From contig CBFDCK010000021.1 in assembly GCA_965603285.1 (NCBI GenBank), forward strand, positions 1 through 30,295: a DNA stretch of 30,295 nt, given 5' to 3'. Both the position numbers and the translations under genes were made by a program. Below, piece after piece: positions 7,260 through 15,233 of the stretch (its first letter is position 1; each line of letters begins with the position of its first letter). The notes beneath the pieces are model-generated. The model was not told the DNA's origin and ran no database searches. It worked only from the letters and a program-made list of their open reading frames with translations. The stretch is from JAUWPO01 sp965603285 (lineage in GTDB: Bacteria; Chloroflexota; Anaerolineae; Anaerolineales; UBA4823).

Positions 7260-8398
7260 GTTCTGTAAAAAAGATATTGTTGATAGCGAACATTCTTCTA
7301 TTGGGGTTATTGACACTCCTGGCTGCATGTCGCAGCAGCAATCCATCTCAAATGCAAGAGACCCCGCTGTCGTTCTCTAAAGAGATGGAACTGTCGAAGG
7401 CTACATCCTCCCCAGGCGAAGGCGAAGATTCAGGATCCTCTTCGGGAGAAGAGAATTATACCCCTGCTCCTGAAGTCGTTACGATTGAAGAAATGCAACA
7501 AACACAAATTCTCAACCCATCAGCTACAATACCACCTCCCGCGCAGGTTGTTAACCTACCTACCGGCGCAGAAGTCGTGGTTTTAATGGGTACGGATTAC
7601 GAATCACCGTTTATCGGACGTACTGACACGATAATCTTATTATTTCTGAACCGCCAAACCGGCAGCGCCAGCCTGATTTCGATCCCGCGCGATTTATACG
7701 TTTACATACCTGGGCACGGTATGGATCGAATAAACACCGTCTTCTTGCTGGGAGGTGCGGACCTGGTTATCGATACTCTTGAATATAATCTAGGGGTACG
7801 ACCGCAGCACTGGGTGCTGGCTCACTTTGACGACTTTATCCGGATTGTGGATGAGTTGGGGGGCATTGATGTGAATGTCAGCACGCCTCTGCCGAACGAC
7901 TGCTACGGCGTTCCTTCCGGTGTTTTCCATATGAACGGGGCAGTTGCATTATGTTATGTGAGAGAGAGAAGGACCACAAGCGACTTCGATCGCAGCCGCC
8001 GGCAGCAAGAAGTACTCAGGGTAATATTTCACAGTTTCATGACCATGGAAAACCTGTATAAACTACCGGATTGGTATGCCAGCTACAACCAATCGATCCA
8101 ATCAGACTTGGGTCTGCTGGACTTGCTCGGTTACCTGCCGTTCGCTCTGCATCTACAGGATGGAGACAGCATTCACCAATTCCAGATCAATTGGGATGAT
8201 GTAATTCAGCAGTCTATTCCGGAGACAGGTGCTTGGGTATTACTTCCGAACAAGTATAAGATCGCGCCGATCATGCAGCGTGGTTTGGATGCGCTCTCCC
8301 AACCGGTCCCAATTTCAGAAGCAATGGTGACTCGCATCGCTATGTTGACAACCACACCAACCCCCATCGTTATTCCAGCGCCTACACAGCTACCTTAA
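7256..8398 (+). CDS. LytR-CpsA-Psr (LCP) family lipoprotein
   Basis: 380 residues. LCP proteins transfer lipid-linked glycopolymers onto peptidoglycan or other acceptors outside the membrane. The start is TTG at 7256, overlapping the previous stop as TTGA, with AGGAGG 6 nt upstream. Residues 1-25 form a lipoprotein signal peptide ending LLAAC; most LCP proteins instead have an uncleaved membrane helix. The LCP domain (about 108-270) has VVVLMGTD, GRTDTIILL, the core SIPRDLYVYIPGHG, DELGGIDV and the Arg-rich RERRTTSDFDRSRRQQ, which hold the Arg/Asp residues that bind pyrophosphate lipid. A Thr/Pro-rich tail ends at TAA 8396-8398, yet the same frame continues with similar composition beyond it. 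Confidence 0.9.
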   Translation: MSSVKKILLIANILLLGLLTLLAACRSSNPSQMQETPLSFSKEMELSKATSSPGEGEDSGSSSGEENYTPAPEVVTIEEMQQTQILNPSATIPPPAQVVNLPTGAEVVVLMGTDYESPFIGRTDTIILLFLNRQTGSASLISIPRDLYVYIPGHGMDRINTVFLLGGADLVIDTLEYNLGVRPQHWVLAHFDDFIRIVDELGGIDVNVSTPLPNDCYGVPSGVFHMNGAVALCYVRERRTTSDFDRSRRQQEVLRVIFHSFMTMENLYKLPDWYASYNQSIQSDLGLLDLLGYLPFALHLQDGDSIHQFQINWDDVIQQSIPETGAWVLLPNKYKIAPIMQRGLDALSQPVPISEAMVTRIAMLTTTPTPIVIPAPTQLP

Positions 8399-8561
8399 CC
8401 AACATATCAATACACTCCAGATCCAACCGATCTACAAACGTTGGAGCCGACGACCAGTTCATTAACAGGATATTTGGCACTCATACTTCATCTGATGGCG
8501 CCTGAAGATTTTCTGATGATAGAATTGAGAACCATACAGCGAAGTTATGACAATCTTTAAG
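8399..8561 (+). pseudogene. In-frame continuation of the LCP tail beyond its stop codon
   Basis: Directly after the LCP stop codon the same frame reads PTYQYTPDPTDLQTLEPTTSS and on to a second TAA at 8559-8561 without further stops. The Pro/Thr character continues that of the LCP tail, which suggests that the TAA may be a recent nonsense mutation that shortened the protein. It overlaps the 5' end of the open frame of the next gene. The last 30 codons are less convincing. Confidence 0.35.
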
Positions 8562-8573
8562 CGGGAGATGCAA

Positions 8574-9869
8574 ATGACGAGATTATTTCCTGTTGCGATG
8601 CTTTTTCTTTTTTTTGTGAGTGGGTGCAGCGGTTTTCTACAAGATAGTGGTACAGTTGCTCCTCCAGGAACATCTGTGCCGACCGACACGATCCTTCCGA
8701 CCGTGGAGATATCTGGTGCGCCGACAGGTTCACCTACCCCACCTGGGCCTGTGACTCTGCGTTTATGGGTGCCGCCTCAATTTGACCCCGCTTCTGGGAC
8801 CCCCGCCGCTGACTTGCTTCAAGCTCGATTAGATGAGTTCAGTAAGCGAAGACAGGGTGTCAATGTGGAGGTGCGCATTAAAGCGGAAGAGGGGTCTGGC
8901 GGTTTGTTGGATTCGCTTACTACAACCAGTGCGGCAGCTCCCCTGGCTTTACCGGATTTAATTGCTCTCCCTGGTTCTGGTTTAGAGACCGCTGCCTTGA
9001 AGGGTCTGCTGCATCCTTTAGATGCACTGGATGCCCCCCTGGAAGACCATGATTGGTATGACTACGCCCGCCAGCTCGCTCAAATCCAGGAAAGAACTTA
9101 CGGGCTGCCCTTTGCCGGGGATGCACTGGCGCTGGTATATCGTCCGGATGTAGTTACCGCAGCGCCCCTTGACTGGAATGCGGTTCTTAATAACACGGCA
9201 CCTTTGGTTTTTTCGGCGGCTGACCCCCTGGCTCTTTTCACATTGACGCAGTACCAGGCTAATAATGGGGCTGTACGCGACGAACAGGGCCGTCCTTTTT
9301 TAGACGAGGATGTTCTCACCGAGGTGTTGACCTTTTATCAGGATGCGGAACAAACTGGAGTTATGCCGTACTGGCTTACCCAATATCAGGACGACGAGCA
9401 GGTCTGGGAAGCTTTTCTGGATAGACGTGCTGACATTGCTGTGACCTGGGCTTCACGTTACATTGGTGAACCCCCGGCTGAGGGTGCCGCTGCGCAGATT
9501 CCAACCCCTGAAGGAACGCCGTATACAATAGCTACGGGTTGGGTATGGGCAATTCCAACCCACCAGCCCGAACGCCAGGAATTAAGCATAGATCTGGCTG
9601 AATTCCTGACTGAGGGCGATTTCTTAGGGGAGTGGTCACGGGCCGCCGGTTTTTTACCCACACGATCCAGCGCCCTGGAAGGCTGGTCTGAAGAAGCCGT
9701 TCGCGTCTTGATCGAAGGCATAGTGCTATCAGCTCGCATCCTGCCCCCGGTAGATATAATGACAAGCCTGGGATCTCCACTCCAGATGGCAACGGTGGAT
9801 GTGTTAAAACAGCAATCTGATCCCAGGACAGCAGCTCAACGGGTGAATGAAACCTTAACAGGGCCTTAA
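8574..9869 (+). CDS. Extracellular solute-binding-like lipoprotein (family 1 type)
   Basis: 431 residues. The N-terminus MTRLFPVAMLFLFFVSGC is a lipoprotein signal with lipobox Cys18, followed by a Thr/Pro linker. The mature part (about 55-425) has the look of a family 1 ABC sugar-binding protein: VTLRLWVPPQFDP, YGLPFAGDALALVYRPDVV, the mid-protein DRRADIAVTWASRYIG, and FLPTRSSALEGW near the end. No permease or ATPase gene adjoins it, so either it serves a transporter elsewhere or it is an envelope protein built on this fold. The ATG at 8574 follows GCGGGAG by a proper distance; frame starts at 8547 and 8568 are less likely. It sits in the run with LCP and LysM-M23 genes. Confidence 0.75.
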   Translation: MTRLFPVAMLFLFFVSGCSGFLQDSGTVAPPGTSVPTDTILPTVEISGAPTGSPTPPGPVTLRLWVPPQFDPASGTPAADLLQARLDEFSKRRQGVNVEVRIKAEEGSGGLLDSLTTTSAAAPLALPDLIALPGSGLETAALKGLLHPLDALDAPLEDHDWYDYARQLAQIQERTYGLPFAGDALALVYRPDVVTAAPLDWNAVLNNTAPLVFSAADPLALFTLTQYQANNGAVRDEQGRPFLDEDVLTEVLTFYQDAEQTGVMPYWLTQYQDDEQVWEAFLDRRADIAVTWASRYIGEPPAEGAAAQIPTPEGTPYTIATGWVWAIPTHQPERQELSIDLAEFLTEGDFLGEWSRAAGFLPTRSSALEGWSEEAVRVLIEGIVLSARILPPVDIMTSLGSPLQMATVDVLKQQSDPRTAAQRVNETLTGP

Positions 9870-9918
9870 TTTGACGAACTGCAGGGGGTTTGATATTATG
9901 CCCTCGGAGGTTTGGCAA

Positions 9919-11106
9919 ATGCCTGAAGGTGATTCCGGGGAAGGGACCCTCGCATTAGAGAGTGAATCCGAAGGTCAAAAAAATCGAATAACCTTGATTT
10001 GGGAGTCGGTCTCGCGGGCCGGACTATCAGAGAAGGTCATTCGTTTAGGCACACATGCTTTTCTGGTGATGTTGATTCTCCTTGTGGCATGGGGTATGCG
10101 TGAGTTCTATACCCGAGCCCAAATCTTGAATTTGCCTGAGGATTCGGCTTATGCTGCACCTCTACCATCCCCAACACCTACCGCGGGGGTTTCCAGTCTA
10201 GCGCCATTACAACCCGAACAAATTTCTGATTCCCCGATAACACGCAGAGCGCGTTTGCATACCGATGTCCCTTCACGACCGCGCCATGAAGTACTGACGT
10301 ATACAGTAAAAGAAGGGGATACGCTTATTGGCATCGCCGAGAAATTTGGCTTGCAGCCCGAAACGATATTATGGGGCAACCAGTTAGTTTTGGGGGATAA
10401 CCCACATAATTTATTCGCAGGTCAGGAGTTGAACATTCTATCGGTGGATGGCGCCTATCATAAATGGTCGGCAGGAGACGGGTTAAACGGGGTTGCCAAG
10501 TTCTTTAATGTAACGCCGGAGGATATCATAAACTACCCCGGAAACCACATCTCACCAGAAACGATCGGCGATTGGTCCAACCCGAATATTGAGGCCGGTA
10601 CCTGGCTAGTAATCCCTGGCGGTGAGCGTGCGTTTGTGAGCTGGAGCGCGCCGATTATTTCGCTTGATGATCCCAGCGTGGCATCGGTCCTCGGGCCGGG
10701 AGTTTGTGAAACGGTTGCTGCCGGGGCGGTAGGCGTGGGCGTGTTTATCTGGCCGGTGAATAACCACTTCATTTCTGGCTATGACTATAACCCTCGAGCG
10801 AATCATGCTGCAGTCGATCTGGATGGCGATGAAGGGGATCCTGTGTATGCGGCTGATAACGGGGTTGTGGTCTACGCGGGGTGGAATAAATGGGGTTACG
10901 GAAATGTGATTGTTATCAACCACGGCAACGGCTGGCAGACCCTTTATGCGCACCTGAGCGGAATTTACGTAAGCTGCGGGCAGAGTGTCTGGCAAACCAA
11001 CGTGATCGGCGCGGTGGGCAACACGGGGAATTCCAGCGGTCCGCACCTGCACTTCGAGATGATGTATGAGGGTGCCAAGGTGGACCCCAAAGATTACATG
11101 AGATAA
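9919..11106 (+). CDS. LysM-M23 peptidoglycan endopeptidase, membrane-anchored
   Basis: 395 residues. Predicted to cleave peptide bonds in peptidoglycan outside the membrane. A membrane segment (about 47-60, FLVMLILLVAWGM) is followed by a Pro/Thr linker. A LysM domain (126-174) holds YTVKEGDTLIGIAEKFG, a second degenerate LysM-like stretch lies at 182-233, and the M23 domain spans 284-392. The metal ligands are all present: NHAAVD (His296, Asp300), YAHLS (His345) and GPHLHFE (His376, His378), so it should be active rather than a LytM-type regulator. GGAGG lies 8 nt before the ATG at 9919; in-frame ATG 9898 and TTG 9871 are alternatives. It is the last gene of the envelope cluster and converges on the phosphodiesterase gene. 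Confidence 0.9.
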   Translation: MPEGDSGEGTLALESESEGQKNRITLIWESVSRAGLSEKVIRLGTHAFLVMLILLVAWGMREFYTRAQILNLPEDSAYAAPLPSPTPTAGVSSLAPLQPEQISDSPITRRARLHTDVPSRPRHEVLTYTVKEGDTLIGIAEKFGLQPETILWGNQLVLGDNPHNLFAGQELNILSVDGAYHKWSAGDGLNGVAKFFNVTPEDIINYPGNHISPETIGDWSNPNIEAGTWLVIPGGERAFVSWSAPIISLDDPSVASVLGPGVCETVAAGAVGVGVFIWPVNNHFISGYDYNPRANHAAVDLDGDEGDPVYAADNGVVVYAGWNKWGYGNVIVINHGNGWQTLYAHLSGIYVSCGQSVWQTNVIGAVGNTGNSSGPHLHFEMMYEGAKVDPKDYMR

Positions 11107-11124
11107 TGCCAGAGCGAGGGTCTG

Positions 11125-12408
11125 CTAAAGCTTTACAGCCAGGAATGGAACCAGCATTTCGTCTGGGTGCAGCCCGCCGTGGCGACCGATGAGAATGTTG
11201 TCTTTCTCGTCCCACCACAGGTAGGCGTCATTGTGGGCGATGAGGGTCAAATCGCCCAGACGGTCCATAAGGTGTGGGTGGGGGGAACCGGTACCGAACA
11301 GACCGCTTTTTACTAAACGACTTGTCTCCATCACGGAGAATTGACCCGACCAGGTCCTTTCTATATATGCGCGCACCTCTTCGTTCTGTCCTGGACGGAT
11401 GTATAAGTACGGCAGGCGATGCTCACCGGTAGGGTAGATGTGCAGGCGTCGCAGCAGGTTGGGATGGTTGCGTAGTTCATAATTGGGATCAACATCCGTT
11501 TTTATCTGACCATGATCGGCGGTCAGAATGATCAGGGTATCCTCACGGGCTGCCGGGCTCAAGCGAGATAAGAATTGGCGTTCAAAAGCAGTGCTGAAAT
11601 TAGCGAACTCGGCTACTGGGCGCTCGTCGTCCGGACCGTAAAAATGCCCAAAGTGGTCTACCATACCCCAATATACCCAGGTGTACAGGCGTTGGTTGAT
11701 ATGACCTTCAAGTAGTTCGCGCAAGTTAATCCACAGATCAGCCGCTGAATTAAATGCTAGTACCTCCGTATCCTGGAGGAGCATCGTGGAAAGACCGGAG
11801 TGGGCGATGCTGCGGTGCTGGAAGGCGTAGGATGATACACCGTGGGCAGCCAGGTGAGACCCGAGTTTCGGTACGGGGAGGAAATCTTCGGGGTTGAACC
11901 CGGCTTTCTCTAAACCCCCGACATCGTTTCTAAAAGCGATGGGCGTATGCAGGATGGTGTTGGCAACCACACCGTATTCCTTGAGCCACATCTCGTAACC
12001 AGTGATGCCGTGTTCTGCGGGGCTGAGACCGGTCCACAGGCTGGTCAGGGCGGCGGAGGTGGTGCTGGGAGTGATGGAAGTCAGCGCCGTAAGCATCCCA
12101 TCTTGAGTCAAGCGAGACCAGATGGGCGCTGTACCGTCCACCATCCAGCGCTGCAAGCGATGCAGAGCGAGGGCGTCCATTAATATCAGGACGATGCGGC
12201 GGTAGTCCTTACCTAAAGGGGATAGAATCTCAGATGCTAAAGGAGGGGCGCCGATGCCCGGAGCGTCCAACAGGCTGCAAACGCTGGAGGGGATGTTTAA
12301 GATCGATTTACCGCCATAATCTGGATATATAAACTCGCCGTCCAAGTCTATATCTGGAAGACGGTGGTCGCGCAGGTCCCCTAGAATATTGGATGTTATA
12401 TCTGGCAT
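11125..12408 (-). CDS. Alkaline-phosphatase-superfamily phosphodiesterase/pyrophosphatase-type hydrolase
   Basis: 427 residues. Metal-dependent hydrolase of the nucleotide pyrophosphatase/phosphodiesterase group. The first metal Asp lies in IVLILMDAL and the Thr nucleophile in TPSTTSAALTSLWTG. Later ligands lie in DHFGHFYGPDD and IILTADHGQ, and the last His in GRHGGLHPDEM. No signal peptide or membrane segment is seen, so it probably acts in the cytoplasm. GGAGG precedes the ATG at 12408 by 11 nt; a TTG at 12426 is less likely. It is the last gene on this strand after phnE and could hydrolyse the imported phospho-compound. The family includes phosphonoacetate hydrolase, but the substrate cannot be assigned. 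Confidence 0.85.
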   Translation of the reverse strand: MPDITSNILGDLRDHRLPDIDLDGEFIYPDYGGKSILNIPSSVCSLLDAPGIGAPPLASEILSPLGKDYRRIVLILMDALALHRLQRWMVDGTAPIWSRLTQDGMLTALTSITPSTTSAALTSLWTGLSPAEHGITGYEMWLKEYGVVANTILHTPIAFRNDVGGLEKAGFNPEDFLPVPKLGSHLAAHGVSSYAFQHRSIAHSGLSTMLLQDTEVLAFNSAADLWINLRELLEGHINQRLYTWVYWGMVDHFGHFYGPDDERPVAEFANFSTAFERQFLSRLSPAAREDTLIILTADHGQIKTDVDPNYELRNHPNLLRRLHIYPTGEHRLPYLYIRPGQNEEVRAYIERTWSGQFSVMETSRLVKSGLFGTGSPHPHLMDRLGDLTLIAHNDAYLWWDEKDNILIGRHGGLHPDEMLVPFLAVKL

Positions 12409-12425
12409 GTTGGTTGTCGCCTCCA

Positions 12426-12472
12426 AGAAACCCGGTCTCTGGCAAATTTATTCTTCGAGAAGCCGGGTTTCT
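12426..12472. repeat. 10-bp perfect inverted repeat with 27-nt spacer
   Basis: AGAAACCCGG (12426-12435) and CCGGGTTTCT (12463-12472) are exact reverse complements, lying between phnE and the phosphodiesterase start. No T-run follows on either strand. It may be a dispersed palindromic repeat or an RNA hairpin between the two genes, just upstream of the GGAGG of the phosphodiesterase gene. Confidence 0.7.
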
Positions 12473-12513
12473 ACGTGTCAATAAATACTAAAAGTAATTA
12501 GTATGTCCCTGTA

Positions 12514-14331
12514 TTAGACAAATTTCTCCCGTATCGCAGCGCTGGTGTAGTCCATGGTGGCTACAACGATAGCGATAGCCAGCATTTGCACAGCCGCACC
12601 ACGGTAATTGAGCAGCCTTATATTTTGCTGCAGCAGGAAGCCAATCCCACCGCCACCGGCGAAGCCGATGATGGTGGACATGCGTACGTTAATGTCCCAG
12701 CGGTACATCGTAAAGGAGATATAAGGGGGTATGATCTGAGGAACGACGGCGTAAACGATGGTCTGCAGCCGGTTCGCTCCCGTCGCGGTTACCGCTTCGA
12801 GCGGGCCGGTTGCGATGCACTCGACTTGCTCGGAGTACAGCTTGGTCAGGGCGGCGATGGTGTGCAGCGCCAGCGCCAGTGCTCCAGCGAATGGCCCAAT
12901 ACCAACCCAGACCACGAAGATAATCACGTAGATCAAGGGTTCGATCGCTCTGACTGCGTTGAGAATGGTGCGCATGAACATGTAAATAATGGAACCGATT
13001 GGCACAAGATCTACGGGATTATAGCGCAGAGATAACAAACCTCCAGAGATGGCGCCTAACGCTGCTGGAATCCATAGGGTTTTCATAGGGTCGTTGATCT
13101 GGTACAGCCATTCAATTCCGGCGCCAATGATGGCGAAGAGCACCCCCCCGGCTATGGCCGCTATCACGATGTTGATAATCCTGATGGTGCTAAGGGAATA
13201 ACGCTCGGTGAGCGCAACACCCAACTTACCAAAAACACTTCCAAACACTGCGGCTCCAGCCAAGGCAACCACAGCGGGTGTTGTCATCCTCAGGATCTCA
13301 CCAATTTGGGCTGTGAAAAAGCCTAAAAAAGCGAGCGGCCCCAGGACGTCCATTAAGGCTTCACCGATAATGAACAATAGATTTGCCAGTAAATAAGCCG
13401 CCAAGATAGTGGATAAGGCTGCTATGATCAAGGCAAGAATTCGGGCTGCTCGTACAGGTAAACCCGGTTGTTCGATTTCTTCGGGAGGAATCGCCCAGCG
13501 TGCGGTAAACCAGGTCACGAGGAGGCTAACAATAAATCCCAGTACGTTGAGACCCGTGCTGGTAATCAAGATATCTCCTAGCTGCCCAACCCACCTGGCA
13601 AAAGCGAGTCCCAATACTATGCCAAGCGGCCAGGCAATGAGAGTCAGGGCAACACTGGTTATTGGGCTTTTAACGTCGCTCATCAGGTTGCGGGCGGCGA
13701 GGAAGCTGAGTGGAATTGCGATCAGGGTGCCGAAAGTGGTCGCAAGCAAAGCCAGGAAGACCGTTTCAACGATCTTTCCCCAGGTAGCCTTTGCTACTGG
13801 CGATATGTGTGGTAGACCAACGTTTAGACGGGCAATTACGCGGATGGTCTGGGCTTCTGCAACGGGTTGTCTTTTGGGCAGCTTCACCCTTTGTTCGAAA
13901 ACACCATCAGAATCGGCTGCGAAATTTCCGATTGTTAATGAGGCTCCGCTAGGTGGAAGGAAGTTGATGGGACCCTTTAGGTTTGGCGAAAAATTATACC
14001 CTTTTACCACGATGAATTCACCAGCCCCTGAACATGATGGGTCTAACTCCAGGTAAGCAGCACTCGTATCAGGTTCATGAGTGGGAACACCATCGTCTGG
14101 ACAGGGTAAGTATACCGGCGCTTCGATGAACACTTCTTCTCTTTCATATTCAATGAGATCGGGATGCGCTAAAGCCCGGATGATACGGGTTAGTTGAGTG
14201 AGGCGCGTTTCTGACCGGGTTTCTTCAAAATTTACTTGAGTGACTTGAAAACCATATGCGAAAACAATAATTATTAAACAAGTAACTAAACCTACGATAA
14301 ATGCTCTTTTTGGTGATGGCGCTTTCTTCAC
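12514..14331 (-). CDS. Enlarged PhnE-like phosphonate-type ABC permease
   Basis: 605 residues against about 260-280 for typical PhnE. After one membrane helix (10-28) comes an extracytoplasmic region (30-180) with a compact beta-rich stretch (FIVVKGYNFSPN to FEQRVKLPKRQ, about 106-154). PhnE homology starts at 186 (VETVFLALLATTFGTLIA, ending LAARNL) and resumes near 450 (LNAVRAIEPLIYVIIFVVW). The ATPase-contact loop is EQVECIATGPLEAVTATGA at 501-519, and the end is FAGGGGIGFLLQQNI. About 230 residues with several extra membrane segments (217-448) thus split the usual permease. The start is GTG at 14331 with AGGGGG upstream, 12 nt after phnC. It should form the channel with PhnC. Confidence 0.85.
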   Translation of the reverse strand: MKKAPSPKRAFIVGLVTCLIIIVFAYGFQVTQVNFEETRSETRLTQLTRIIRALAHPDLIEYEREEVFIEAPVYLPCPDDGVPTHEPDTSAAYLELDPSCSGAGEFIVVKGYNFSPNLKGPINFLPPSGASLTIGNFAADSDGVFEQRVKLPKRQPVAEAQTIRVIARLNVGLPHISPVAKATWGKIVETVFLALLATTFGTLIAIPLSFLAARNLMSDVKSPITSVALTLIAWPLGIVLGLAFARWVGQLGDILITSTGLNVLGFIVSLLVTWFTARWAIPPEEIEQPGLPVRAARILALIIAALSTILAAYLLANLLFIIGEALMDVLGPLAFLGFFTAQIGEILRMTTPAVVALAGAAVFGSVFGKLGVALTERYSLSTIRIINIVIAAIAGGVLFAIIGAGIEWLYQINDPMKTLWIPAALGAISGGLLSLRYNPVDLVPIGSIIYMFMRTILNAVRAIEPLIYVIIFVVWVGIGPFAGALALALHTIAALTKLYSEQVECIATGPLEAVTATGANRLQTIVYAVVPQIIPPYISFTMYRWDINVRMSTIIGFAGGGGIGFLLQQNIRLLNYRGAAVQMLAIAIVVATMDYTSAAIREKFV

Positions 14332-14343
14332 TAAAGTTCCCCC

Positions 14344-15096
14344 TTAACCGACTCGTTCGGCTTCTTTGCCGTAGATTTCTTTAAATTTTTCATCGTCGAT
14401 GGCTTGAGGAGACCCGTCAAACATCAATTTGCCCTCGTTGAGGGCGATGGCACGGTCGGCGTAACGATGGACAAGGTCTAAAAAGTGCAAACTGCATAAC
14501 ACTGTGACGCCGTCCTCCTGGTTGATTTTTTCCAGGTACTGCATGATGGAGTGTGCCAGCACGGGGTCAAGGCTGGCGACGGGTTCGTCTGCTAATATCA
14601 TTTCCGGTTCTTGAACCATAGCGCGTGCAATGCCAACGCGCTGCTGCTGACCACCGCTCAACTCGTCGGCACGTTTATAAGCCTGCTCGGTGATTTCTAC
14701 ACGTTCAAGTTGTCTCAGTGCAGCTTCAGTGTCGGATTCGGGGAAACGGTTAACTAGACTCAGGGCAGGGTTAACATAACCAAGCCTCCCTGCGAGCACA
14801 TTTGTGATAACTTGAGAACGCTCAACCAGGTTGAAATGCTGGAAGACCATGCCTATCTTCCTGCGAATGAGGCGCAAATCGCTCTGGTTTGCGCTTGTGA
14901 CGTCAACCCCGTTCCAAATTATTTGCCCTTCGGTTGGTTCTACCAACCGGTTGATGCACCTCAGCAGAGTCGATTTCCCGGAACCACTTAAACCGATTAC
15001 AGCCAGAAATTCTCCTTGCTCAACGCTGAAACTGACGTTATCCAGAGCCTGGACACTGCCTTCATATACTTTAGTAAGGTTAATAATTTCCAACAT
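14344..15096 (-). CDS. PhnC-like ABC transporter ATPase
   Basis: 250 residues. It powers a phosphonate-type importer with the PhnE-like permease. Walker A is GLSGSGKST (35-43), the Q-loop lies in MVFQHFNLV, the signature is LSGGQQQRVGIARAM (146-160), Walker B is MILADEP (166-172) with VASLDP, and the H-loop His is in CSLHFLDL (201-208). The length and the NLVERSQVITNVLAGRLG segment are typical of PhnC. ATG at 15096. It is the only ATPase gene in this operon, although two permease sets are present. I leave the symbol open because the substrate is not proven. Confidence 0.9.
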   Translation of the reverse strand: MLEIINLTKVYEGSVQALDNVSFSVEQGEFLAVIGLSGSGKSTLLRCINRLVEPTEGQIIWNGVDVTSANQSDLRLIRRKIGMVFQHFNLVERSQVITNVLAGRLGYVNPALSLVNRFPESDTEAALRQLERVEITEQAYKRADELSGGQQQRVGIARAMVQEPEMILADEPVASLDPVLAHSIMQYLEKINQEDGVTVLCSLHFLDLVHRYADRAIALNEGKLMFDGSPQAIDDEKFKEIYGKEAERVG

Positions 15097-15185
15097 AGAG
15101 TTATTTGAGTTTCTTGGTCCTAAGATTTAGGTGAGAAAGGCTTTACTTGCATATCAAAAACCTACATAATAGGGATCGCAGAGTT

Positions 15186-15211
15186 AGCCCCGGGCAGCAA
15201 TGCCCGGGGCT
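15186..15211. other. Very stable intercistronic hairpin
   Basis: AGCCCCGGGCA and TGCCCGGGGCT form a perfect 11-bp stem around a 4-nt loop, about 23 nt after the stop codon of the binding-protein gene and before phnC. There is no T-run, so it is not a classical terminator. Hairpins in this place in importer operons commonly protect the upstream binding-protein mRNA and lower expression of downstream genes; that role is inferred here. Confidence 0.8.
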
Positions 15212-15233
15212 GGTGAAATGAGGATTTGGTTTA

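Noticed and set aside
12586..14056. Plus-strand open frames opposite the PhnE-like gene
   Set aside because: Antisense to a strongly supported membrane protein; no ribosome-binding sites and no protein-like domains.
15186..15211. Intrinsic terminator between the binding-protein gene and phnC
   Set aside because: The stem is strong but neither strand has a T-run, so it is listed as an intercistronic hairpin instead.
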